From: Luteimonas padinae
GTDB lineage: Bacteria; Pseudomonadota; Gammaproteobacteria; Xanthomonadales; Xanthomonadaceae
Length of the DNA stretch: 64,000 nucleotides
Reading direction: 5' to 3'
NCBI RefSeq assembly: GCF_014652935.1
Contig: NZ_BMZT01000012.1
Location: 1-64,000, forward strand
The notes beneath the pieces are model-generated. The model was not told the origin of the DNA. It did not search any database and saw nothing but the letters and a program-made list of their open reading frames with translations. Made by a program: the position numbers and the translations under genes. Below, one piece after another: positions 46,811 through 56,617 of the stretch (position 1 is its first letter; each line of letters starts with the position of its first letter).

Positions 46811-47721
46811 GCGCGGGCGGTCACGGCGCCGGCTTCGCCGCGGACGCATCCGGCCCGCGCCTGCCAGCCCGCGTCGCCGTGCCGCCGCCCGGGGCGGTCA
46901 CGGCCGATGTCGAGCGCGCGCTGGCCGAGGACCTCGGCGGCGGCGACGTCACCGCCGCGCTGCTTCCCGACGGGCCGGAATCGGCCTACCTGCTGTGCAA
47001 GCAAGACGCGGTGATCTGCGGCCGGCCCTGGTTCGACGCCTGCCACCGCGCACTCGACCCCGGGGTCCGGATCGACTGGCGCGTGGCCGAAGGCGACCGC
47101 GTCCGCGCCGGTACGGTGCTCGCGCTCCTCCACGGCCGCACCCGCGCCCTGGTCAGCGCGGAACGCACTTCGCTGAACTTCATGCAGACCCTGTCGGGCA
47201 CGGCCACCGCGACGGCCGCCCACGTCGAGGCCGTGCGTGGCACCCGCGCGCGCATCCTCGACACCCGCAAGACCCTGCCCGGCCTGCGCATCGCGCAGAA
47301 GTACGCCGTGCGCGTCGGCGGCGGCGACAACCACCGCATGGGCCTGTACGACGCGGTGATGCTGAAGGAAAACCACGTCCGCGCCGCCGGTTCGATCGGC
47401 GCCGCGATCGCCGCCGCGCGCGCCAGCCAGCCCGGCCTGCCGCTGATCGTCGAAGTGGAGACCCTGGACGAACTGCACGCGGCCCTCGAGGCCGGCTGCG
47501 ACCGCATCCTGGTCGACGATTTCGACGCCGCGACGCGTCGCGAAGCGGTGCGCATCGCGGCCGGCCGCATCCCGCTTGAGGTGTCCGGCGGCGTCGACCT
47601 CGCGTCGCTGCGCGCCATCGCCGAGGACGGCGTCGACTGCATTTCGATCGGCGGACTGACCAAGCATGTCCGCGCGGTGGACCTGTCGCTGAAGCTGGGT
47701 CCGCCGCCTCCGGCCAGCTAG
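46807..47721 (+). CDS. nadC: Nicotinate-nucleotide diphosphorylase (quinolinate PRTase)
   Basis: A 304-residue enzyme converting quinolinate and PRPP to nicotinate mononucleotide in NAD synthesis. Seen: AEDLGGGDVTA, the lysine/arginine substrate block ILDTRKTLPGLRIAQKYAV, NHRMGLYDAVMLKENH, LVDDFD and EVSGGVDLASLR. The N-terminal 25 residues are a loose Gly/Ala extension. No nadA or nadB nearby. Confidence 0.97.
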   Translation: MSAGGHGAGFAADASGPRLPARVAVPPPGAVTADVERALAEDLGGGDVTAALLPDGPESAYLLCKQDAVICGRPWFDACHRALDPGVRIDWRVAEGDRVRAGTVLALLHGRTRALVSAERTSLNFMQTLSGTATATAAHVEAVRGTRARILDTRKTLPGLRIAQKYAVRVGGGDNHRMGLYDAVMLKENHVRAAGSIGAAIAAARASQPGLPLIVEVETLDELHAALEAGCDRILVDDFDAATRREAVRIAAGRIPLEVSGGVDLASLRAIAEDGVDCISIGGLTKHVRAVDLSLKLGPPPPAS

Positions 47722-48230
47722 CGCAGCAGCAGCACCGCGACCGCGCCCAGCACGCCCAGCGCGGCGAGCCACCACCCGCGCGACACGCCGCGCACGGCGG
47801 CCGGCGCGCCCCGCCGCGCCGACGGCGCATCGGATGCCGTCGCCGCGCCCGGCGCCACTACGCGGAACCTCAGCACGTCGATGCCGAGCTCGTCGCCATG
47901 CCGTGCCCAGGCGCGCTGCTGCGGCACCTCGTTGAGCAGCCAGCCGTTGGTCGACCCCAGGTCTTCCACCAGCAGGCCCTCCGCCGTCGGCGTCGGCCGC
48001 AGGTGTTCCCGCGATACGCCCGGGTGGTCGAGATGGATGCCGCAGTCGGCCGCACGTCCCAGCACCGTCGGTCCGACCAGGGGAAAGGTGCGCCCGAAGC
48101 CCGCGCCGCTCACGCCCCGCAGCACGAAGCGTGGAAGCGCCGGCCTGACGACCGTGGCGGCGACGCGGTCGCGCTCATCCTGCGGCTCGGGTGGAACGGT
48201 GGCCGGCTCGGTGCGGGGGTGGCTGTTCAT
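47718..48230 (-). CDS. FHA-domain protein with C-terminal membrane anchor
   Basis: A 170-residue protein with a forkhead-associated phosphothreonine-binding domain: FVLRGVSGAGFGRTFPL, VLGRAADCGIHLDHPGVSREH (GR and SxxH are the binding residues) and EDLGSTNGWLLN. A C-terminal helix (WLAALGVLGAVAVLLL) follows a basic linker, placing it in the inner membrane with the FHA domain in the cytoplasm. Its kinase partner is not in view. Start ATG 48230 chosen over TTG 48281. Confidence 0.85.
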   Translation of the reverse strand: MNSHPRTEPATVPPEPQDERDRVAATVVRPALPRFVLRGVSGAGFGRTFPLVGPTVLGRAADCGIHLDHPGVSREHLRPTPTAEGLLVEDLGSTNGWLLNEVPQQRAWARHGDELGIDVLRFRVVAPGAATASDAPSARRGAPAAVRGVSRGWWLAALGVLGAVAVLLLR

Positions 48231-48310
48231 GCGGGAAAAACTGCGACCTCCTGCGTGAAGCCCACGCAAAGGCTTGCTCAAACCGCGGGTTGGCCCCAGA
48301 TTGCCGGACC

Positions 48311-48643
48311 ATGCCCAGTCTGATCCTGCTCATGATAGCCGGCGCCCTCGCGTATGCGTGGTGGAATGCCGCGCGTGCCGCCAGCGAACACGCGATCCAG
48401 GTCGGCCATTCCGCCTGCCGCGCCGCGGGCGTGCAGCTGCTCGACCAGACCGTGCACGCCGTGGGCCTGCGCCTGCGACGCCGCGACGACGGCCGCCTCG
48501 GGCTGGAACGCAGCTTCCGCTTCGAGTATTCGCACGACGGCATGGACCGGCAGCGCGGGCGCATGGTGTTCCATGGCACGCGCCTGGTGTCGTTCACCGG
48601 ACCCGCGCCGGCGGTGGCGTCGGGCCTGCTCGGCGGCGACTGA
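48311..48643 (+). CDS. DUF3301 domain protein
   Basis: A 110-residue protein with an N-terminal membrane anchor (MPSLILLMIAGALAYAWW) and the DUF3301 body ACRAAGVQLLDQTVHAVGLRL (positions about 35-55), FRFEYSHDGMDRQRGRMVF. Function is unknown; it occurs widely in gammaproteobacteria. Divergent from the FHA gene. Confidence 0.85.
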   Translation: MPSLILLMIAGALAYAWWNAARAASEHAIQVGHSACRAAGVQLLDQTVHAVGLRLRRRDDGRLGLERSFRFEYSHDGMDRQRGRMVFHGTRLVSFTGPAPAVASGLLGGD

Positions 48644-48648
48644 GCGGG

Positions 48649-49173
48649 TTACTTCACGACGCGCAGGTGGGCGCCGCGCTTTGGAGCCGGCCCGCCGTCG
48701 TTGTCGTCGCCGTCCCCACCCTCGTCGTCGCCGATGCCACCGGGCACCACGCCGAGCACGACTTCGCCCGCCGGCTCCGCGCCGCTGCCGCCGTCGGCAT
48801 CAGCATCGGCGACCCCGTCATCCTCACCGGACGCACCCGCCAGCCCCTGGTCTTCGGGCAGCGCCATGCCCTGCCCGGTCTCGCGCGCGTAGATCGCGAG
48901 CACGGCGGCAATGGGGACCTGGACCGGGTGGCTGACCCCGCCGAAGCGTGCGGTGAAACTCACCGCTTCGTTGTCCATGGCCAGGCGCACGACCGCACGC
49001 TCGGCCACGTTGAGGACCACGCGGCCCTCCTTGACGGTGTGCGCGGGCACGCGCACGCCCTGGCGGGTCGCGTCCACCAGCAGGTGGGGCGTCATCCCGT
49101 TGTCCACGATCCACTCGTACAGCGCCCGCAGGAGATAGGGGCGATGGCTGGTCATCCGGGAAACATCGTTCAT
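48649..49173 (-). CDS. sspB: ClpXP adaptor SspB
   Basis: A 174-residue stringent starvation protein B, which brings ssrA-tagged proteins to ClpXP. Seen: RPYLLRALYEWIVDNGMTPHLLVDA, the substrate-binding strand region FGGVSHPVQVPIAAVLAIYA, a long acidic Gly/Asp linker, and the C-terminal ClpX-binding motif RGAHLRVVK. A TAGAAT box (49180-49185) ends 6 bases before the ATG, so the gene may have its own leaderless transcript despite lying 28 bases after sspA. Confidence 0.95.
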   Translation of the reverse strand: MNDVSRMTSHRPYLLRALYEWIVDNGMTPHLLVDATRQGVRVPAHTVKEGRVVLNVAERAVVRLAMDNEAVSFTARFGGVSHPVQVPIAAVLAIYARETGQGMALPEDQGLAGASGEDDGVADADADGGSGAEPAGEVVLGVVPGGIGDDEGGDGDDNDGGPAPKRGAHLRVVK

Positions 49174-49201
49174 GCCCGGATTCTAGCGCGGGACGGCGAC
49201 T

Positions 49202-49840
49202 TCAGGCCGGAAGCTCCCGCAGGTTGCGCTCCTGCGGAGTGAGGCTGCGCGTGAATCCCGGGTTGCGGAAGATGCGGTTTCCGTAATCCTCGATCGCCTT
49301 GCCGTCCTTGGGCAGCGGGACGCCCAGGGACTCGAGGCGCCAGATGATCGGCGCCATGGCGCAGTCGGCCAGGCTCATTTCGGGATTGAGGAAGAACTTG
49401 TAGGCCTTGAACAGCGGCACCGAGGTGGCGACCAGCTCCTTCAGGCGCTTGCGCGCGGCATCGGCATTGGCCTTGGTGCCAGTCTGGATGGCGCGGACTT
49501 CCGGCACCCAGTCGTGCTCCAGCCGCAGCATCGCCAGCCGCAGGCGTGCGCGCGAAAGCGGGTCGACGGGCATCAGCGGCGGATGCGGATAGCGCTCGTC
49601 CAGGTATTCGGTGACCACGCTCGCGGCGTACAGGACCAGGTCGCGCTCGACCAGGGTCGGCACCGAGTGGTACGGGTTGAGGTCGATCAGGTCTTCCGGA
49701 GGGTCCTTCGGGTCGACCGTGATCAGGTCGTAGGTGACGCCCTTGGCCGCGAGCACCAGCCGCACCCGGTGGCAGAGGACGTCGTCGGCCGAGGAAAAGA
49801 GCGTGAGTGCATTACGCATGCGCGGACTCGCTGCCATCAT
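49202..49840 (-). CDS. sspA: Stringent starvation protein A (GST-fold)
   Basis: A 212-residue GST-like RNA polymerase-associated protein. Seen: LFSSADDVLCHRVRLVLAAKG (no catalytic Cys, as in SspA), VDPKDPPEDLIDLNPYHSVPTLVERDL and the helical C-terminal domain with ADCAMAPIIWRLESLG. It modulates sigma70 transcription under starvation and acid stress in E. coli. Lies upstream of sspB in the usual order. Confidence 0.95.
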   Translation of the reverse strand: MMAASPRMRNALTLFSSADDVLCHRVRLVLAAKGVTYDLITVDPKDPPEDLIDLNPYHSVPTLVERDLVLYAASVVTEYLDERYPHPPLMPVDPLSRARLRLAMLRLEHDWVPEVRAIQTGTKANADAARKRLKELVATSVPLFKAYKFFLNPEMSLADCAMAPIIWRLESLGVPLPKDGKAIEDYGNRIFRNPGFTRSLTPQERNLRELPA

Positions 49841-49882
49841 CGAACAACTCTCCCGCGGCCGGAATCCGCCAGCCGCATTGGC

Positions 49883-49905
49883 GCCGCCCGCCCCTCGCGG
49901 GCGGC
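49883..49905. terminator. Hairpin after the bc1 operon
   Basis: Perfect 9-base-pair stem GCCGCCCGC / GCGGGCGGC with a 5-base loop between the petC stop and sspA, both on the minus strand. No T tract follows. Confidence 0.5.
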
Positions 49906-49928
49906 TGCCCGGTTCCCTGCCGTCGCCG

Positions 49929-50681
49929 TCAGTGGACGTCCTTCCAGTATTCCTTCTTCAGCAGCCAGGCGAGGAAGGTGAAGAACGCCAGGAACAGCAT
50001 CACCCACACGCCCAGCGCCTCGCGCTTGGTCGCGATCGGCTCGCCCGCGTACTCGAGGAACGCGGTGATGTCGCGCGCGGCCTGGTCGAACTGCGCACCA
50101 TCCATGCTGCCCGGCTGCGCCACTTCGAGGCGGTCGATGGCCGGCTCGCCGGTGGCGGCGTCGGTGCTGCCGTAGACCGGGCGCTGCACGCCCTGCATCT
50201 CCCACAGCACGTTCGGCATCGAGGCGTTCGGGAACACCGTGTTGTTCCAGCCCAGCGGACGCTCCTCGTCGATGTAGAACGACTTGAGGTAGCTGTAGAT
50301 CCAGTCGCCGCCACGCACGCGCGAGGTCAGGCTGAGGTCCGGCGGCACGGTGCCGAACCACTCCGCCGCGCCTTCGGCCGGCATGGCGGTGAGGATCTGC
50401 TCGCCGAACTTGGCGCCGGTGAAGTTGAGGTTCGCCATGACCTCCTCCTCGGTCAGCCCCAGATCCTCGGCCATGCGCGAATAGCGCAGGTACTTGAGGG
50501 AGTGGCAGGACGAGCAGTAGTTCATGAACAGCTGGGCGCCACGCTGCAGCGAGGCCTTGTCGCCCAGGTCGGTACCGGCGTGCTGCAGCGGGCCGCCCGA
50601 GGCGGCCAGGGCGGAAAACGAGAGCAGCATGGAGGCCGCGAAGGCCGCGACGCGGGTGATCAGGGTCATGGGCTTAGTCAT
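49929..50681 (-). CDS. petC: Cytochrome c1 of the bc1 complex
   Basis: A 250-residue subunit. Signal peptide ending SALAA, haem c site CSSCH (56-60), PPDLSLTSRVRGGDWIY, methionine ligand region MPNVLWEMQG, and a C-terminal membrane anchor (VWVMLFLAFFTFLAWLL). It passes electrons from the Rieske centre to soluble or membrane cytochrome c. Its start overlaps the cytochrome b stop by 8 bases. Confidence 0.97.
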   Translation of the reverse strand: MTKPMTLITRVAAFAASMLLSFSALAASGGPLQHAGTDLGDKASLQRGAQLFMNYCSSCHSLKYLRYSRMAEDLGLTEEEVMANLNFTGAKFGEQILTAMPAEGAAEWFGTVPPDLSLTSRVRGGDWIYSYLKSFYIDEERPLGWNNTVFPNASMPNVLWEMQGVQRPVYGSTDAATGEPAIDRLEVAQPGSMDGAQFDQAARDITAFLEYAGEPIATKREALGVWVMLFLAFFTFLAWLLKKEYWKDVH

Positions 50682-51933
50682 GCGTCGTCACCCGCTCCGG
50701 AACCGGCTTGGTCTTGTCGATCGCCGTCCACAACGGCATGGTCAGGAAGAACAGGAAGTAGAACGCGGTCAGGAAGCGGCCGACGATGGTCTCGACCGGA
50801 TCCGTGCCCGGGCCCGCGCCGATCTTGCCGAGCCAGACGAAGCTGACCGCGAACAGGCCCAGCAGCACCTTGGACATCAGGCCGCGGTAGCGGTAGGACT
50901 TGACCTTGGCGCGGTCCAGCCACGGCACCAGGAACAGGATCGCGATCGCGCCGAACATCACCAGGACGCCGCCGAGCTTGTTCGGGACCACGCGCAGCAT
51001 CGCGTAGTAAGGCGTGTAGTACCACACCGGCTTGATGTGCTCGGGCGTCACCAGGCGGTTGGCCTCGGTGAAGTTGTCATGCTCCAGGAACCAGCCGCCG
51101 AAGGCCGGTGCGAAGAAGATGATGAACGCCGCGATCATCAGGAAGAAACCGACGTAGAAGGTGTCCTTCACCGTGTAGTACGGGTGGAAGGGGACGCCAT
51201 CTGCAGGCGCGGTCTTCGACCAGCGGTTGCCCTTCGGGCCCTTCTTGATCTCGACGCCGTCGGGGTTGTTCGAACCGACCTCGTGCAGCGCGAAGATGTG
51301 CAGCACCACCAGCAGCAGCAGCACCAGCGGCAGCGCGATCACGTGCAGGGCGAAGAAGCGGTTGAGCGTGGCGTCGCTGGGCAGGTAGTCGCCCATGATC
51401 CACTCGACCAGGCCGTTGCCGATCACCGGGATGGCGCCGAACAGCGAGATGATCACCTTCGCGCCCCAGAACGACATCTGGCCCCAGGGCAGCACGTAGC
51501 CCAGGAACGCCTCGGCCATCAGCACCAGGTAGATCAGCATGCCGAGGATCCACACCAGCTCGCGCGGCTTCTGGTAGCTGCCGTACATCAGCCCGCGGAA
51601 CATGTGGATGTAGACCACGATGAAGAACAGCGAGGCGCCGGTGGAGTGCATGTACCGGATCAGCCAGCCCCACTCCACGTCGCGCATGATGTATTCCACC
51701 GAGGCGAAGGCCTCGGCCGCGGACGGCTTGTAGTGCATCGTCAGGAAGATGCCGGTGACGATCTGGTTGACCAGCACCACGATCGACAGCACGCCGAAGA
51801 TGTACCAGATGTTGAAGTTCTTCGGCGCGTAGTACTCGGACATGTGCTTCCGGTACACGGGCATCATGCCCGGTGCGCGCTCGTTGACCCAGTCCGCCAC
51901 CGTGTTGGCGGTACGCATGATCACGTTGGACAT
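50674..51933 (-). CDS. petB: Cytochrome b of the bc1 complex
   Basis: A 419-residue membrane subunit with eight helices. It carries the haem-ligand histidines (in MHSTGASLFFIVVYIHMF and RFFALHVIALPLVLLLLVVLH, shown only in part), the Qo-site segment GYVLPWGQMSFWGA, and PEHIKPVWYYTPYYAML. It oxidises quinol and builds proton motive force. Lies 3 bases after petA. Confidence 0.97.
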   Translation of the reverse strand: MSNVIMRTANTVADWVNERAPGMMPVYRKHMSEYYAPKNFNIWYIFGVLSIVVLVNQIVTGIFLTMHYKPSAAEAFASVEYIMRDVEWGWLIRYMHSTGASLFFIVVYIHMFRGLMYGSYQKPRELVWILGMLIYLVLMAEAFLGYVLPWGQMSFWGAKVIISLFGAIPVIGNGLVEWIMGDYLPSDATLNRFFALHVIALPLVLLLLVVLHIFALHEVGSNNPDGVEIKKGPKGNRWSKTAPADGVPFHPYYTVKDTFYVGFFLMIAAFIIFFAPAFGGWFLEHDNFTEANRLVTPEHIKPVWYYTPYYAMLRVVPNKLGGVLVMFGAIAILFLVPWLDRAKVKSYRYRGLMSKVLLGLFAVSFVWLGKIGAGPGTDPVETIVGRFLTAFYFLFFLTMPLWTAIDKTKPVPERVTTHD

Positions 51934-51936
51934 GGC

Positions 51937-52572
51937 TTACGCGGCCCCCTGCGGATCGACGCCGACGACGATGGTGGTGTCGTCGGCGAAATGGTGCGGC
52001 GGCACCACGAGGTTGGTCGGTGCCGGCACGCCCTGGTAGACGCGGCCGGCCATGTCGAACTTCGACTTGTGGCAGGGGCAGAAGTAGCCGCCCTTCCATT
52101 CCGGATCGAACGGCGCCGGGCCGATCTTGGCGACCATCTCCGGCGAGCAGCCGAGGTGGGTGCAGAGGCCGACGAGCACCGAGATTTCAGGCTTCAGCGA
52201 GCGCAGCTCGGGGTTGGCCTGCCGGATGTAGTCGGGCTGCTGCTCGACGTTCTCGGACTTCGGGTCGCGCAGCTGGTCGTCCAGCGTCGGCAGCGCCTGC
52301 AGGACGGCCTGCGAGCGCTTGACGATCCAGATCGGCTGGCCGCGCCACTCGAGGATCATGCGCTCGCCCTCGGCCAGCGCGCTGATGTCCGCGGTCACCG
52401 GCGCACCGGCCAGCTGTGCGCGCTGGCTCGGGAACCAGGTCTTGATGAACGGAATCGCGGCGACGCCGACGCCTGCCGCGCCGACCACCGCCGTCGTGGC
52501 TGTGAGGAACCGGCGGCGGCCGTTGTCGACCGTGCCCCCCTCGACAGGATCCATAACCCCTTCGTTGCCCAT
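51937..52572 (-). CDS. petA: Rieske iron-sulfur subunit of the bc1 complex
   Basis: A 211-residue subunit. A Tat-type signal/anchor (GRRRFLTATTAVVGAAGVGV) is followed by the Rieske domain with CTHLGC (137-142) and CPCHKS (165-170), giving the two Cys and two His ligands of the [2Fe-2S] cluster. First gene of petABC. The start at 52572 is the one that gives the correct Tat N-terminus. Confidence 0.96.
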   Translation of the reverse strand: MGNEGVMDPVEGGTVDNGRRRFLTATTAVVGAAGVGVAAIPFIKTWFPSQRAQLAGAPVTADISALAEGERMILEWRGQPIWIVKRSQAVLQALPTLDDQLRDPKSENVEQQPDYIRQANPELRSLKPEISVLVGLCTHLGCSPEMVAKIGPAPFDPEWKGGYFCPCHKSKFDMAGRVYQGVPAPTNLVVPPHHFADDTTIVVGVDPQGAA

Positions 52573-52663
52573 CGCCACTCCGGAAAACCTACGGTCGCTT
52601 GTGTGTGTACTGGCTGCCGCGCGCGCAGCCTCCGTAACCGGAGACGCGCCGCAAAGACGATGA

Positions 52664-52693
52664 AGTGTAGCGGAACGCCGATTCGGGGGACAA
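52664..52693 (-). promoter_or_regulatory. Candidate petABC promoter
   Basis: Minus strand: -35 TTGTCC (52688-52693), 18-base spacer, -10 TACACT (52664-52669), about 85 bases before petA. The leader contains a short CTCCG-TAAC-CGGAG hairpin. Confidence 0.45.
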
Positions 52694-52714
52694 CGTCGGC
52701 GGCCCCGGACCCGC

Positions 52715-53680
52715 TCAGTTCGCCGCCAGCTGGGCCCGGTAACGGTCCGCCAGGACGCCGACGCGCTCCACATAGCGCCGCGTCTCGTTGTACGGCGGCA
52801 CGCCCTTGTGGCGGTCCACGGCGCCCTCGCCGGCGTTGTAGCCGGCCGCGGCCAGCGTCAGGTCGCCGTTGAACCGCTTGAGCAGCCACGCCAGGTATTT
52901 GACGCCGCCGCGGATGTTCTGCGAGGGATCGAAGGCGTTGACCACGCCGAACCGGTCGGCGGTGGCGGGCATCAGCTGCATCAGCCCCTGCGCGCCGACG
53001 CGGGACAGGGCATTGGGATTGAACGCCGATTCGGCGTGCATGACGGCGCGGATGATCGCCTCCTCGACGCCGAACTCCTGCGCGGCCGCCCTGACCTCCG
53101 CGTTGTAGGCGACGGTGTTGAGCCGCACGTTGGAGAAATTGAGACCCGGCGAGCCGCAGGCATAGCAGGATTCGAAGAAACTGTAGCGGATGGTGCGCAC
53201 CGCGCCATCACCGCCGCCGCCCGCGGGCCTGCGGCTGGTGTAGTGGCGAACCCCGTCCTTGACGTAGGAATACACCTGCCCCTGCACCAGGCGGCGCGAG
53301 CCGGCGCTGGCCGAAGGCGCCGACGGCACCTGGACCGACGGGGAGCCCGACGCCGTGCCACCCGCGCCGCCCATGAACGTCGAGGGCGCATTGGCATTGA
53401 TCGAGGCCGGCGAACCGGCCACCGCCGTCGATGCGGTCGCGGCCCCGACGGCCCCGGGCGTGGTCGATGGCCGGCTCGGCCGAGAGGGCCGGCTGGGGCG
53501 GTAGGTGGTGGCGACCGAGCAGTTGGCGCCACTGATGCGGCGGCTGACGTAGCTGGTGACGCCGTCGCCGGTCTCGCAGCGGTAGATGGTGCCGGCCACG
53601 GCGGGGCCGGCCGCGCCCACGCAGGCCAGGCCGATCATCGCCGCCCAGGCGAACCCCAGGGTTGTGCCGTAGCGCTTCAT
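52715..53680 (-). CDS. Lytic transglycosylase, SLT family with DUF4124-like N-terminus
   Basis: A 321-residue periplasmic enzyme. Signal peptide ends GPAVAG; a DUF4124-like start follows ([18 protein letters not shown]). Next is a low-complexity linker with four RPS units and Ser/Ala/Gly-rich sequence, then the SLT domain: catalytic Glu in [36 protein letters not shown], and [15 protein letters not shown]. It cleaves peptidoglycan with 1,6-anhydromuramic ends. Length is usual for the MltE/Slt-like group. Confidence 0.92.
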   Translation of the reverse strand: MKRYGTTLGFAWAAMIGLACVGAAGPAVAGTIYRCETGDGVTSYVSRRISGANCSVATTYRPSRPSRPSRPSTTPGAVGAATASTAVAGSPASINANAPSTFMGGAGGTASGSPSVQVPSAPSASAGSRRLVQGQVYSYVKDGVRHYTSRRPAGGGGDGAVRTIRYSFFESCYACGSPGLNFSNVRLNTVAYNAEVRAAAQEFGVEEAIIRAVMHAESAFNPNALSRVGAQGLMQLMPATADRFGVVNAFDPSQNIRGGVKYLAWLLKRFNGDLTLAAAGYNAGEGAVDRHKGVPPYNETRRYVERVGVLADRYRAQLAAN

Positions 53681-53858
53681 CCCCGCCCCTCCATTCGCGC
53701 GCAGTCTCCTATCTTGGAGGGGCCTTGCCAAGGCCCGGAACCGTGACCACGCCCTGGGAAACGCCACCCGCCCGCCACCGCGGCCAGCGCCGCCCGCGGT
53801 TTACACTGCGCGACCACCCTCATCCGGCCCGGACTCACCGCCGCGCCCCGGACCCGCC

Positions 53859-55253
53859 ATGACCCACGACCAGACCCTGCCGGACGACGCGTCCGCCGCC
53901 CCCGCCCGCGGCAAGCTCTTCATCCAGACCCACGGCTGCCAGATGAACGAGTACGACTCGGCCCGCATGGCCGACGTACTGGCTGCCTCCGACGGCCTGG
54001 AACTCACCACGAACGTCGAAGAAGCCGACGTGATCCTGGTCAATACCTGCTCGATCCGCGAAAAAGCGCAGGAGAAGGTGTTCAGCCAGCTGGGCCGCTG
54101 GAAGGCGCTGAAGCAGGGCGGGCGCCCGGTCCTGATCGGCGTGGGCGGCTGCGTGGCCAGCCAGGAGGGCGACGCGATCGTGAAGCGCGCGCCCTTCGTC
54201 GACCTGGTGTTCGGCCCGCAGACCCTGCACCGGCTGCCGGAGCTGCTGCGCGGCCGGCGCGAATCGGGCCGCCCCCAGGTCGACATCAGCTTCCCCGAGA
54301 TCGAAAAGTTCGACCGCCTGCCCGAACCGCGCGCGGAGGGCCCCAGCGCCTTCGTCTCGATCATGGAGGGCTGCAGCAAGTACTGCTCGTTCTGCGTGGT
54401 GCCCTACACCCGCGGCGAAGAGGTCAGCCGGCCGTTCGAGGACGTGCTGGTGGAGGTGATGCAGCTCGCGGCCCAGGGCGTGCGCGAGGTCAACCTGCTG
54501 GGGCAGAACGTCAACGCCTACCGCGGACCGATGGGCGAAGGCGGCGACACGGCCGATCTCGGCCTGCTGATCCGCACCATCGCCGAGATCGAGGGCATCG
54601 ACCGCATCCGCTTCACCACCTCGCACCCGCTGGAGTTCTCCGACTCGCTGGTGGAGGCCTACCGCGACGTGCCGCAGCTGGCCAACTACCTGCACCTGCC
54701 GGTGCAGTCGGGCTCGGACCGCATCCTCTCGGCGATGAAGCGCGGCTACACCGCCTTGGAGTTCAAGCAGAAGATCCGCAAGCTGCGCGCGGTGCGCCCG
54801 GACATCTCGATCTCGTCGGACTTCATCGTGGGCTTCCCCGGCGAGACCGACGCCGACTTCGAGAAGACCATGAAGCTGATCGAGGACGTGGGCTTCGACC
54901 AGTCGTTCTCCTTCATCTATTCGCGCCGCCCGGGCACGCCGGCCGCCGACCTCGAGGACAGCGTGTCCAGCGAGGTGAAGCACGCGCGGCTGTCGCGGCT
55001 GCAGGCGCACATCAACGAGTACTCGGCCGGCATCTCGCAGGCCATGGTGGGTAGCGTGCAGCGGGTGCTCGTCACCGGCCCCTCGCGCAGGAATGCCGAG
55101 GAGCTGACCGGAAAGACCGAGAACATGCGCTCGGTGAACTTCGCCGCCCCCCCGCGCCTGGTCGGGCAGTTCGTCGACGTGGTGGTCACCGAAGCCCGCA
55201 GCAATTCGCTGCGCGGCCGTGTCGTCACGGCCGACGCGACGGGTGTGGGCTGA
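53859..55253 (+). CDS. miaB: tRNA-2-methylthio-N6-dimethylallyladenosine synthase
   Basis: A 464-residue radical-SAM methylthiotransferase acting on i6A37 of tRNAs reading UNN codons. Seen: the N-terminal cluster site [15 protein letters not shown] with NTCSIRE and GGCVASQ, the radical-SAM C172-x3-C176-x2-C179 in GCSKYCSFC, and a C-terminal TRAM domain (LVTGPSRR, ending [10 protein letters not shown]). Upstream TACACT (53802) may be its -10. Followed by ybeZ as in E. coli. Confidence 0.98.
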   Translation: MTHDQTLPDDASAAPARGKLFIQTHGCQMNEYDSARMADVLAASDGLELTTNVEEADVILVNTCSIREKAQEKVFSQLGRWKALKQGGRPVLIGVGGCVASQEGDAIVKRAPFVDLVFGPQTLHRLPELLRGRRESGRPQVDISFPEIEKFDRLPEPRAEGPSAFVSIMEGCSKYCSFCVVPYTRGEEVSRPFEDVLVEVMQLAAQGVREVNLLGQNVNAYRGPMGEGGDTADLGLLIRTIAEIEGIDRIRFTTSHPLEFSDSLVEAYRDVPQLANYLHLPVQSGSDRILSAMKRGYTALEFKQKIRKLRAVRPDISISSDFIVGFPGETDADFEKTMKLIEDVGFDQSFSFIYSRRPGTPAADLEDSVSSEVKHARLSRLQAHINEYSAGISQAMVGSVQRVLVTGPSRRNAEELTGKTENMRSVNFAAPPRLVGQFVDVVVTEARSNSLRGRVVTADATGVG

Positions 55254-55263
55254 AGCCCGCGAC

Positions 55264-55506
55264 GTGGCGCAGGACCGGCATCCGGCATCGCCCCGCGGCA
55301 GGCGCCGCGCCGATCCGCTGGGACTCTGGCTCTGCGGCCTGGCCGCGCTCGGCCTGGCCCGGGCATGGCTGTACCTGGTGCGCGATGCCGGTGCCGCGGG
55401 CGCCGTCGGCTGGATCTGGTTCGGCGGCTCGGTGCTGCTGGGCGTGGCCGGACTGGTCCTGCTCCTGCGCGGCCTGCGCCCCGGCCGCCCGGACCGCGGG
55501 ACCTGA
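55264..55506 (+). CDS. Small two-helix membrane protein
   Basis: About 80 residues with an Arg-rich start, two hydrophobic helices (LWLCGLAALGLARAWLYLV and WIWFGGSVLLGVAGLVLLL) and a basic tail. Start GTG 55264 or 55243, the latter overlapping the end of miaB. Not recognised; codon bias is consistent with coding. Confidence 0.5.
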   Translation: MAQDRHPASPRGRRRADPLGLWLCGLAALGLARAWLYLVRDAGAAGAVGWIWFGGSVLLGVAGLVLLLRGLRPGRPDRGT

Positions 55507-55581
55507 TCCGCACGCCTGCCGCCTGCAATATCGCGGCCGCGTGCACGCACGTCACATCGGCCCGCGCTACCCTTCCGGCCT

Positions 55582-56607
55582 ATGTCCAGTCCCCACCAGC
55601 GCAGCTTCACCCTTGAACCCGCCGACACCGAGCGGCTGGCCAACCTCGGCGGCCCCTTCGATGCCCACCTGCGCCAGATCGAACTGGCGCTCGGCGTCGA
55701 GATCGCCAACCGCGGCAACATCTTCCGCGTGAGCGGCGAGGATGCCGGGCGCGTCGACGAGGCCGAGCGCCTGCTGCGCGACCTGTACGGGGAATCCGCC
55801 AGCGAAACCTTCGACGCGCACGCGATCAACCTGCGCGTGAACGCCTCGCGCGCGGTGCAGGCGGATGCGGCGGCAGGCGCGAAACACGACGCCGGGCGCG
55901 GCGGTGATCCCGACTTCGTGCCGCAGACGGTCGCCATCCGCGTCAAGCGCGGCACCATCCGCGGCCGCGGCCCGAACCAGCAGAAGTACCTGCACGCGAT
56001 CGCGACCCACGACATCAACTTCGGCATCGGCCCGGCGGGCACCGGCAAGACCTTCCTGGCCGTGGCCAGCGCGGTCGAGGCGCTCAACGAGTCCCGCGTG
56101 CAGCGCCTGGTGCTGGTGCGTCCGGCGGTGGAGGCCGGCGAGAAGCTCGGCTTCCTGCCCGGCGACCTGTCGCAGAAGGTCGACCCCTACCTGCGCCCGC
56201 TGTACGACGCGCTGTACGAGATGCTGGGCGTGGAGAAGGTGCTGAAGCTGCTGGAGAAGAACGTCATCGAGATCGCGCCGCTGGCCTACATGCGCGGGCG
56301 CACCCTCAACGACGCCTACGTGATCCTGGACGAGGCGCAGAACACCACCATCGAGCAGATGAAGATGTTCCTGACCCGGCTGGGCTTCGGCAGCACGGCC
56401 GTGGTCACCGGCGACCTCACCCAGATCGACCTGCCGAAGTCGACGAAGTCCGGCCTGCGCGACGCGCTGGAGGTGCTGCGCGACGTCGACGGCGTCAGTT
56501 TCACCTTCTTCGAGTCGCGCGACGTCGTGCGCCACCCGCTGGTGGCGAAGATCGTCAACGCCTACGACCGCCGCGACGCGCAGGACGCCTCGACCGGTCC
56601 GGCGTAG
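55582..56607 (+). CDS. ybeZ: PhoH-like ATPase YbeZ
   Basis: A 341-residue PhoH family NTPase. N-terminal KH-like part, then Walker A GPAGTGKT (about 150-157), [20 protein letters not shown], Walker [11 protein letters not shown] and [12 protein letters not shown]. YbeZ associates with the RNase YbeY and acts in 16S maturation and ribosome quality control. Same order as the E. coli miaB-ybeZYX operon. TACCCT ends 8 bases before the ATG. Confidence 0.95.
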   Translation: MSSPHQRSFTLEPADTERLANLGGPFDAHLRQIELALGVEIANRGNIFRVSGEDAGRVDEAERLLRDLYGESASETFDAHAINLRVNASRAVQADAAAGAKHDAGRGGDPDFVPQTVAIRVKRGTIRGRGPNQQKYLHAIATHDINFGIGPAGTGKTFLAVASAVEALNESRVQRLVLVRPAVEAGEKLGFLPGDLSQKVDPYLRPLYDALYEMLGVEKVLKLLEKNVIEIAPLAYMRGRTLNDAYVILDEAQNTTIEQMKMFLTRLGFGSTAVVTGDLTQIDLPKSTKSGLRDALEVLRDVDGVSFTFFESRDVVRHPLVAKIVNAYDRRDAQDASTGPA

Positions 56608-56617
56608 ACTGGCGGGC